This document shows, one piece after another, positions 19,804 to 30,106 of a stretch of DNA of 64,000 nt (position 1 is the first letter of the stretch; every line of letters begins with the position of its first letter). The notes under the pieces were generated by a model. The model saw only the letters and a program-made list of their open reading frames with translations, was not told the DNA's origin and did no database searches. The DNA comes from Leptasterias polaris. Its lineage: Eukaryota; Echinodermata; Asteroidea; Forcipulatida; Asteriidae. The translations under genes were made by a program, and so were the position numbers. Where the stretch lies: contig JAZGTN010000037.1 of assembly GCA_037783415.1 (NCBI GenBank), forward strand, positions 4,588,001 to 4,652,000, given 5' to 3'.

Positions 19804-21345
19804 TTTTCGAGATACAGTGATCTCAAGATTGGCTAATTAAATATTGACCTCACTGTAAATGGGCAAATTAATTAAGAATAAAAAAAAATATTACATTGAG
19901 AGTTAAGTTCATGTACTAAGCTTCAATTTGATATAGGACCTAACTCTTTCATATTTGTATGCTTTAGGATAATAGGTCACATGCAAGGTTGTGTAAACAG
20001 GTTTTTTTACTTGAAATTTTGTTTATGAAACTGCTGTTACACGGGTCACCAACTGTTTCAGAAACGGTATGTTGACCAAAAATAACCGTGAATGCTCAGG
20101 CTTATACATAAGCCTGTGACGGTTACACGGTTAAGTGACAGATCTTACGGTTAAACGTTAACATTTATTTGTACGCTTCGAATAAACGTTGAAAAAATCA
20201 CTTAAAAAGTGCCGCGTAATGCTGACCATAATAATTGCCAAACACACCTATATCGTTTCCAATTTACACCTATATCGTTTCTGTGATTACGGTTTTCACA
20301 GCACAATATCCCATAAAACACACACACAAATCATTCCAATTTACAGACTCGTAGTCTTTGTTATTTCATTACATCTGTGCATGTAGCAATATTTGTGAGA
20401 AACATTGCACGCTAGGGGGCGTTCCACAACAATTCGTGAATGCGCAGGCTTATACGTAAGCCTGTGACGGTTACACGATTAAGTGACAGATCTTACGGTT
20501 AAACGTTCACATTTGTATGGTTCGGATAAACGTTGAAAAATTCACTTGAAAAGTGCTGCGAAATGCTGACCATAATAATTGCCACACACACCTATATCGT
20601 TTCCAATACTTTGTGTGCGGCATTAGTTGCAAGAAACATTGAACGCTAGAGGGCGTTCCACAACAATTCATAAATGCGCAGGCTTATACGTAAGCCTGTG
20701 ACGGTTACACGGTTAAGTGACAGATCTTACGGTTAAACGTTCACATTTGTACGGTTCGGATAAACGTTGAAAAATTCACTTGAAAAGTGCTGCGAAATGC
20801 TGACCATAATAATTGCCACACACACCTATATCGTTTCCAATACTTTGTGTGCGGCATTAGTTGCAAGAAACATTGAACGCTAGAGGGCGTTCCACAACAA
20901 TTCATAAATGCGCAGGCTTTACGTAAGCCTGTGACAGTTACACGGTTAAGTGACAGATCTTACGGTTAAATGTTCACATTTGTACGGTTCGGATAAACGT
21001 TGAAAAATTCACTTGAAAAGTGCTGCGAAATGCTGACCATAATAATTGCCAAACACACCTATATCGTTTCCAATTTACAGGTTTAATTCTTTGTTATTTC
21101 ATTACTTTGCGTGTGGCATTAGTTGAAAGAAACATTGAACGCTAGAGGGCGTTCCACAACAAATCGATTGCACAGTTACCCGGTTAACCAAACAATAATT
21201 CTGTTAAACGTTTAAATGTTTACGTTTACATTTAAATGCTGAGGTTTTGTAAGCCTGCCTGTGACGGTCACACGGTTAACCAACCAATCAACCGGTTCGG
21301 ATAAATGTTGAAAAATCATCTTCAAAAAGTGTCGCGAAATTTTGA

Positions 21346-21383
21346 CCATAATAAATGTGAACAACCGTTCACATTTATTATGG
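21346..21383. repeat. A-type hairpin, 17-bp perfect stem (unit 3)
   Basis: CCATAATAAATGTGAAC at 21346-21362, a 4-base AACC loop, then its exact inverse at 21367-21383. The same structure occurs at 28741-28778, 35668-35705, 42799-42836 and 54208-54245, and with one mismatch at 15110-15147. Confidence 0.9.
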
Positions 21384-22709
21384 TCGTTTCAGAAATTATT
21401 ACGAGTTTACTAAAAATTAACTGTAAATGCATGTAAACAAAAATGATGTTGTATTTAATTCGTAATCGTAAAAATTGTTCTACCCTGAAATGCCCATCGA
21501 GTATGTTATATTTGTTTAGGCTAAAACAGTCAATTCATATGGGATACGATTGTATTGTAATTTTGTCTCTTCCACAACCCCAAATCCAACACTGACCGTT
21601 TAGCCATGAAAAACGATTTTCTCTTTACCACCCCTTTCCTCAATCAGCTTTTTATTGCCATATTGCAAGGGCCATCAAGTTTTGAAACTGATACATCGCG
21701 GTTTCCTGAAGTAATGCCTTTGCACAAGAAATGTTAAACATATCGTTTTCCCGGCGAACGGGACCTAAGCGCATACAAGTTTGCCACCCCCAAATTATGG
21801 ACAAGAACACGGCACTCGTATTCTTTACGTCCACGGTAAAATCTGAATAACTATCTGACTACACGACGACGACGCTGCGCTGATAGCAAGACAAATTCTT
21901 TTCGATTCTTGTGAATGAACGTAGACTTGTGTCAGTCGGCGACAGGAATGATGACTCTATGTATATTCTACATAAACGTCTACATAAACGTCTATAACAC
22001 GGGTCATAAATGGGTTTAGGGCTTGAACGAATCTAGGAAACCCTAGAAAGATTGAGGGCGCTATACGAGTTTAACGGTGCGGGTTTTTTCACTTTAAAAA
22101 AAATGGAAAAAATTTACTTTGTCGTTAATAAACACATATCAAATTCAAGTCAGAGTACCCATGGCGTTCAATTTGCCTGAGAATTTTGGTTTTTTTTTCT
22201 ACTGACAATGTTTTAATAAGTTTTGATGCTTTTAAACTGATCGTCTATAAAACCTTTCTTGTTTTAAGAAACATTTGTGAATCCAGGACGTTAAAATTGA
22301 GCTTAATTGAAAAAACTGTGTTTCTAGAAGTCAGATTTGTTTTCACTATCTCCATGTGTTTTGTACACGGGCGAAAATGCGCAATAAATGACGTCATTGT
22401 GACGTCGTTCCACATTTTAGGCCGTAAAGCACATCTACAGTACCCAAGAAGTCTAAAACTGAAAAAAGTTTGACGATCGGTCGTCTACTTTTTGAGATAG
22501 AGTGGTCTAAAGTCTGGCTAATTAAATATTCACCTCGCTGTAAAGTGGCTAATTAATTAAGAATTTTAACATTTTTTACATTTAGAGTTTAATTCATGTA
22601 CTAAGCTTCAATTTGATATAATGATCTCACTCTTTCGTATTACGCTCTAGGATATTAGGCTTAAAGAAAAAACGTGTACAAATGCTATGGGATTTGAGTG
22701 GAAACAAAG

Positions 22710-22780
22710 AATAATAATAATAATAATAATAATAATCTCGACGAAAACAATAGCTGTTCCGACCTATGTCGGAACAGCTA
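22710..22780. repeat. (AAT)n plus hairpin cassette (unit 3 end)
   Basis: (AAT)9 is followed by CTCGACGAAAACAA and then a perfect 13-bp stem: TAGCTGTTCCGAC at 22751-22763, loop CTAT, inverse at 22768-22780. More AAT copies follow before the next leader. Confidence 0.88.
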
Positions 22781-22884
22781 ATAATAATAATAACTAGACT
22801 TGAAGTGTTTGTGTACAAACACGAAGCTGTTCCGGTTTTCTGATTCATAAACAAAATTTAACCCTTGTCTAACATTTACTGCTC

Positions 22885-24510
22885 AAATGGTTTATAACTG
22901 AAAAGAAATTGAATATCGGTTGTGTAGTTCTTGAGATGTGGTCTCACTTCCGGTTGACCTGGAAGTAAAGGTCATCATGGGGTCATGGTTACCCAAGGCT
23001 AATCTGCAATGCCCAAGGAGTCTATAACTGAAAAAAAGTTTGAAAATCGGCTGTGTAACTCTTGAGATATGGTCCCACTTCCGGTCCCACTTCCGGTTGA
23101 CCTATAGGTAAAGGTCAACATGGGGTCACGGTTACCCAAGGCTAGTATTCAATGCCCACAAGTCTATAACTGAAAACAGTTTGAAAATCGGTTGTGTAAA
23201 TCTTGAGATATGGTCCCACTTCCGGTTGACCCGTAGGTAAAGGTCAACATGGGGTCACGGTTACCCAAGGCTAATCTTCAATGCCCAAGGAGTCTATAAC
23301 TGAAAAAAGTTTGAAAATCGGTTGTGTAATTCTTGAGATATGGTCCCACTTCCGGTTGACCCTTAGGTAAAGGTCAACATGGGGTCACGGTTACCCAAGG
23401 CTAACCTTCAATGCCTTAGGAGTCTATAACTGAAAAAAGTTTGAAAATCGGCTGTGTAATTCTTGAAATATGGTCCCACTTCCGGTTGACCCGTAGGTAA
23501 AGGTCAACATGGGGTCACGGTTACACAAGGCTAATCTGCAATGCCCAAGGAGTCTATAACTGAAAACAGTTTGAAAATCAGTTGTGTAATTCTTGAGATA
23601 TGGTCCCACTTCCGGTTGACCTGGAAGTAAAGGTCAACATGGGGTCATGGTTACCCAAGGCTAATATCCCATGCCCAAGGAGTCTAGAACTGAAAAAAGT
23701 TTTAAAATCGGCTGTGTAGTTCTTGAGATATGGTCCCACTTCCGGTTGACCCGGAAGTAAAGGTCAACATGGGGTCACGGTTACCCAAGGCTAATCCCCC
23801 ATGCCTAAGGAGTCTAAAACTGAAAACAGTTTGACAATCGGTTGTGTAGTTCTTGAGATATGGTCTTACTTCCGGTTGACCCGGAAGTAAAGGTCAACAT
23901 GAGGTCACCGTTGACCAAGGTTGATATACAATGGCCAAGGAGCCTATAACTGAAAAAAGTTTGAAAATCGGTTGTGTAATTCTTGAGATATGGTCCCACT
24001 TCCGGTTGACCCGGAAGTAAAAGTCAACATGGGGTAACGGTTACCCTAAGGCCAAACTCCAATGCCCAAGGACTCTATAACTGAAACAATTTTGAAAATC
24101 GGCTGTGTAGTTCTTGAGATATGGCCTCACTCCTGGTTGACCCATAGGTAAAGGTCAACATGGGGTCACGGTTAACCAAGGCTAATCTCCAATGCCCAAG
24201 GAGGCTATAACTAAAAAAAGTTTGAAAATCGGTTGTGTAGTTCTTGAGATAGGTCTCACTTCCGGTTGACCCTGAAGTAAAGGTCAACATGGGGTCACGG
24301 TTACCTAAGGCTATTCTCCAATGCCCAAGGATTATATAGCTGAAACATGTTTGAAAAATGGTTGTGTAGTTCTTGAGATAGGGTCCCACTTCCGGTTGAC
24401 CCGTTAGTAAAAGTCAACATGGGGTCACGGTTGCCCAGGGCTAATCTCTAATGCCCAAGGAGTCTATAACTGAAAACAGTTTGACGATCGGTTGTATACA
24501 TTTCGAGATA
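22885..24510. repeat. 130-bp minisatellite block, unit 4 (about 12 monomers)
   Basis: The longest block. A perfect inverted ETS-like pair lies at 23738-23758: ACTTCCGG, 5-base spacer, CCGGAAGT. Confidence 0.9.
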
Positions 24511-26639
24511 TAGTGGTCTCAAGATTGGCTAATTAAATATTCACCTCGCTGTAAATGGGCTAATTAATTAAGAATTAAACAAAAAAAATTACATTGAGAG
24601 TTAAGTTCATGTACTACTAAGCTTCAATTTAATATAGGATCTAACTCTTTCATATTTTTACGCTTAGGATATTAGGTCACATGCATGGTTGTGTAAACAG
24701 GTTTTTTTACTTGAAATTTTGTTTAAACTGCTGTTACATGGGTCACCAACTGTTTCAGAAACGGTATGTTGACAAAAAATAACCGTGAATGCTCAGGCTT
24801 ATACGTAAGCCTGTGACGGTTACACAGTTAAGTGACAGATCTTATGGTTAAACGTTTACATTTATTTGTACGGTTCGGATAAACGTTGAAAAAATCACTT
24901 AAAAAGTGCCGCGTAATGCTGACCATAATAACTGTGATTACAATTTTCACAGCACAATATCCCATAAAACACACACACATATCATTCCATTTTACAGACT
25001 CGTAGTCTTTGTTATTTCATTACATCTGTGCGTGTAGCAATATTTGTGAGAAACATTGCACGCTAGGGGGCGTTCCACAACAATTCATAAATGCGCAGGC
25101 TTATACGTAAGCCTGTGACGGTTACACGGTTAAGTGACAGATCTTACGGTTAAACGTTCACATTTGTACGGTTCGGATAAACGTTGAAAAATTCACTTGA
25201 AAAGTGCTGCGAAATGCTGACCATAATAATTGCCAAACACACCTATATCGTTTCCAATTTACAGGCTTAATTCTTTGTTATTTCATTACTTTGCGTGCGG
25301 CATTAGTTGAAAGAAACATTGAACGCTAGAGGGCGTTCCACAACAAATCGATTGCACAGTTACCCGGTTAACCAAACAATCCTGTTAAACGTTTAAATGT
25401 TTACGTTTACATTTAAATGCTGAGGCTTTGTAAGCCTGCCTGTGACGGTCACACGATTAACCATCCGATCAACCGGTTGAACATCTACATTATTACGGTT
25501 CGGATAAATGTTGAAAAATCATCCTCAAAAAGTGTCGCGAAATTTTGAACCGTTCACATTTATTATGTTCGTTTCAGAAATTATTACGAGTTTACTAAAA
25601 ATTAACTGTAAATGCATGTAAACAAAAATGATGTTGTATTTAATTCGTAATCGTAACAATTTTTCTACCCTGAAATGCCAATCGAGTATGTTATATTTGT
25701 TTAGGCTAAAACAGTAAATTCATATGGGATACGATTGTATTGTAATTTTGTCTCTTAATTCACACCCCCAAATCCAACACTGACCGTTTAGCCATGAAAA
25801 ACGAATTTCTCTTTACCACACCTTTCCTCAATCAGCTCTTTTTATTGCTAAAACATATCGTTTTCCGGCGAACGGGACCCAAGAGCATACAAGTCTACAA
25901 CGCCGGATATTTCTCATAAAACACGGCATAACAGGTTTTCGTCGTCCACGCTACTAAAACTTTTAATAACGACCTGCAGATCTGAGTGGTGGTACACGAC
26001 GACATGAACCTCAGAGCTACAATCTTTTCAAAATTTAAAGATATGACTGCTTTTCGTATATAAAACACATACAAATTCTAGACAGAGTACCCATGGCGTT
26101 CAATTTGTCTGAGAATTTGGGTTTATTTTCTACTGACAATGTTTTAATACGTTTTGATGCTTTTAAACTGAGCGTCAATCAAATCTTTCTTGTTTTAAGA
26201 AACATTTGTGTTATCTAGGACGTTTAATTTGTGCTTAATTGAAAAAACTGTTTCTAGAAGTCGGATTTGTTTTCACTATCTCTGTTTGTTTTGTACATGG
26301 GCGAAAACGCGCAATAAATGACGTCATTGTGACGTCGTTCCACATTTTAGGCCGAAAAGCACATCTACAGTACCCAAGAAGTCTAAAACTGAAAAAAGTT
26401 TGACGATCGGTCGTCTACCTTTTGAGATAGAGTGCTCTAAAGTCTGGCTAATTAAATATTCACCTCGCTGTAAAGTGGCTAATTAATTAAGAATTTTAAC
26501 ATTTTTTACATTTAGAGTTAAGTTTATGTTCTAAGCTTCAATTTGATATATGTTTCAACTCTTTCGTATTTGCGCTCTAGGATATTAGGCTTAAAGAAAA
26601 AAACGTGTGCAAATGCTATGGGATTTGAGTGGAAACAAA

Positions 26640-26687
<48 letters not shown>

Positions 26688-26808
26688 TAATAAAAATCCC
26701 AACGAAAACAATAGCTGTTCCGACTGCGTCAGGAACAGCTAATAATAATAATAATAATAATAATCTCGACGAAAACAATAGCTGTTCCGACCTATGTCGG
26801 AACAGCTA
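26640..26808. repeat. Expanded (AAT)n with two hairpin cassettes (unit 4 end)
   Basis: About 44 bases of AAT repeats, an A-rich interruption, an imperfect hairpin (26712-26741), seven or more further AAT copies, then the perfect hairpin at 26779-26808. It looks like tandem duplication of an AAT-plus-hairpin unit. Confidence 0.88.
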
Positions 26809-26814
26809 ATAATA

Positions 26815-29800
26815 ACTAGACTTGAGGTGTTTGTGTACAAACACGAAGCTGTTCCGGTTTTCTGATTCATAAACAAAATTTAACCCTTGTCTAACATTTA
26901 CTGCTCAAATGGTTTATAACTGAAAAGAAATTGAATATCGGTTGTGTAGTTCTTGAGATGTGGTCTCACTTCCGGTTGACCTGGAAGTAAAGGTCAACAT
27001 GGGGTCATGGTTACCCAAGGCTAATCTGCAATGCCCATGGAGTCTATAACTGAAAAAAGTTTGAAAATCGGCTGTGTAACTCTTGAGATATGGTCCCACT
27101 TCCGGTTGACCCATAGGTAAAGGTCAACATGGGGTCACGGTTACCCAAGGCTAGTCTTCAATGCCCAACGAGTCTATAACTGAAAACAGTTTGAAAATCG
27201 GTTGTGTAGTTCTTGAGATTTGGTCCCTTTTCCGGTTGACCCGGAAGTAAAGGTTTACATGAGGTCACGGTTATCCAAGGTTGATCTACAATGCCCAAGG
27301 AGTCTATAACTACAAACAGTTTGAAAAACGATTGTGTAGTTCTTGAGATATGGTCCCACTTCCGGTTGACCCGGAAGTAAAGGTCAACATGGGTCACGGT
27401 TACCCAAGGCTTTTCGAGATACAGTGATCTCAAGATTGGCTAATTAAATATTCACCTCACTGTAAATGGGCAAATTAATTCAGAATAATTAAAAAAAATT
27501 ACATTGAGAGTTAAGCTCATGTACTAAGCTTCAATTTGATATAGGATCTAACTCTTTCATCATATTCGTACGCTTTAGGATATTAGGTCACATGCAAGGT
27601 TGTGTAAACAGGTTTTTTTACTTGAAATTTTGTTTATGAAACTGCTGTTACACGGGTCACCAACTGTTTCAGAAACGGTATGTTGACCAAAAATAACAGT
27701 GAATGCTCAGGCTTATACATAAGCCTGTGACGGTTACACGGTTAAGAGACCTTACGGTTAAACGTTTACATTTATTTGTACGGTTCGAATAAACGTTGAA
27801 AAAATCACTTAAAAAGTGCCGCGTAATGCTGACCATAATAATTGCCAAACACACCTATATCGTTTCCAATTTACACCTATATCGTTTCCAATTTACACCT
27901 ATATCGTTTCTGTGATTACGGTTTTCACAGCACAATATCCCATAAAACACACACACAAATCATTCCAATTTACAGACTCGTAGTCTTTGTTATTTCATTA
28001 CATCTGTGCATGTAGCAATATTTGTGAGAAACATTGCACGCTAGGGGGCGTTCCACAACAATTCGTGAATACGTAAGCCTGTGACGGTTACACGATTAAG
28101 TGACAGATCTTACGGTTAAACGTTCACATTTGTACAGTTCGGATAAACGTTGAAAAATTCACTTGAAAAGTGCTGCGAAATGCTGACCATAATAATTGCC
28201 ACACACACCCAATACTTTGTGTGCGGCATTAGTCGCAAGAAACATTGAACGCTAGAGGGCGTTCCACAACAATTCATAAATGCGCAGGCTTATACGTAAG
28301 CCTGTGACGGTTACACGGTTAAGTGACAGATCTTACGGTTAAACGTTCACATTTGTACGGTTCGGATAAACGTTGAAAAATTCACTTGAAAAGTGCTGCG
28401 AAATGCTGACCATAATAATTGCCAAACACACCTATATCGTTTCCAATTTACAGGTTTAATTCTTTGTTATTTCATTACTTTGCGTGTGGCATTAGTTGAA
28501 AGAAACATTGAACGCTAGAGGGCGTTCCACAACAAATCGATTGCACAGTTACCCGGGGAACCAAACAATAATCCTGTTAAACGTTTAAATGTTTACGTTT
28601 ACATTTAAATGCTGAGGCTTTGTAAGCCTGCCTGTGACGGTCACACGGTTAACCATCCAATCAACCGGTTGAACATCTACATTATTACGGTTCGGATAAA
28701 TGTTGAAAAATCATCTTCAAAAAGTGTCGCGAAATTTTGACCATAATAAATGTGAACAACCGTTCACATTTATTATGGTCGTTTCAGAAATTATTACGAG
28801 TTTACTAAAAATTAACTGTAAATGCATGTAAACAAAAATGATGTTGTATTTAATTCGTAATCGTAACAATTGTTCTACCCTGAAATGCCAATCGAGTATG
28901 TTATATTTGTTTAGGCTAAAACAGTAAATTCATATGGGATACGATTGTATTGTAATTTTGTCTCTTCCACAACCCCAAATCCAACACTGACCGTTTAGCC
29001 ATGAAAAACGATTTTCTCTTTACCACTCCTTTCCTCAATCAGCTTTTTATTGCCTTATTGCAAGGGCCATCAAGTTTTGTAACTGATACATCGCGGTTTC
29101 CTGAAGTAATGCCTTTGCACAAGAAATGTTAAACATATCGTTTTCCCGGCGAACGGGACCTAAGCGCATACAAGTTTACCACCCCAAATTATGGACAAGA
29201 ACACGGCACTCGTATTCTTTACGTCCACGGTGAAATCTGAATAACTATCTGACTACACGACGATCGACGACGCTGCGCTGATAGCAAGACAAATTCTTTT
29301 CGATTCTTGTGAATGAACGTTGACTTGTGTCAGTCGGCGACAGGAATGATGACTCTATGTATATTCTACATAAACGTCTCCAACACGGGTCATAAATGGG
29401 TTTAGGGCTTGAACGAATCTAGGAAACCCTAGAAAGATTGAGGGCGCTATACGAGTTTAACGGTGCGTATTTTTTTACTTAAAATAAAACGGAAAAAATT
29501 TACTCTGTCGTTAATAAACACATATCAAATTCAAGTCAGAGTACCCATGGCGTTCAATTTGCCTGATAATTTTGTTTTTTTTTCCTACTGACAATGTTTT
29601 AATAAGTTTTGATGCTTTTAAACTGATCGTCTATAAAACCTTTCTTGTTTTAAGAAACATTTGTGAATCCAGGACGTTAAAGTTGAGCTTAATTGAAAAA
29701 ACTGTGTTTCTAGAAGTCGGATTTGTTTTCACTATCTCCATGTGTTTTGTACACGGGCGAAAATGCGCAATAAATGACGTCATTGTGACGTCGTTCCACA

Positions 29801-30106
29801 TTTTAGGCCGAAAAGCACATCTACAGTACCCAAGAAGTCTAAAACTGAAAAAAGTTTGACGATCGGTCGTCTACTTTTTGAGATACAGTGCTCTAAAGTC
29901 TGGCTAATTAAATATTCACCTCGCTGTAAAGTGGCTAATTAATTAAGAATTTTAACATTTTTTACATTTAGAGTTAAGTTTATGTTCTAAGCTTCAATTT
30001 GATATATGATTTAACTCTTTCGTATTTGCGCTCTAGGATATTAGGCTTAAAGAAAAAAACGTGTGCAAATGCTATGGGATTTGAGTGGAAACAAAGAATA
30101 ATAATA
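26815..30106. repeat. Satellite unit 5 (type A)
   Basis: It has four minisatellite monomers, one with CCCTTTTCCGG in place of CCCACTTCCGG. CGGTTA subrepeats lie at about 27700-28690; one copy near 28065 has lost part of its palindrome. The perfect A-type hairpin is at 28741-28778. The ATG at 29547 loses frame at the T-run. CRE-like site 29775-29782. Confidence 0.9.
26900..27412. repeat. 130-bp minisatellite block, unit 5 (4 monomers)
   Basis: Four monomers; the third carries CCCTTTTCCGG and AGGTTTACATGAGG variants found near the right end of blocks 6, 8, 11, 13, 14 and 15. Confidence 0.9.

Larger units (their letters stand above)
19205..22792. repeat. Satellite unit 3 (type A)
   Basis: It has four minisatellite monomers and five CGGTTA-type subrepeats (about 20090-21320), several spaced by 234 bp. 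The perfect 17-bp A-type hairpin is at 21346-21383. The ATG at 22161 loses frame at a 9-T run. CRE-like site 22389-22396. It ends with an expanded (AAT)9 tract and a 13-bp-stem hairpin cassette. Confidence 0.9.
22793..26814. repeat. Satellite unit 4 (A-to-B recombinant)
   Basis: It contains the longest minisatellite block in the window (about 12 monomers). CGGTTA subrepeats lie at about 24790-25510. A truncated A-type hairpin (25550-25570) and A-type bases up to about 25635 are followed by B-type bases from about 25665. TATATAAA is at 26057-26064. The ATG at 26093 is type B and stops at codon 42. CRE-like site 26319-26326. It ends in the longest AAT tract and two hairpin cassettes. Confidence 0.88.
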
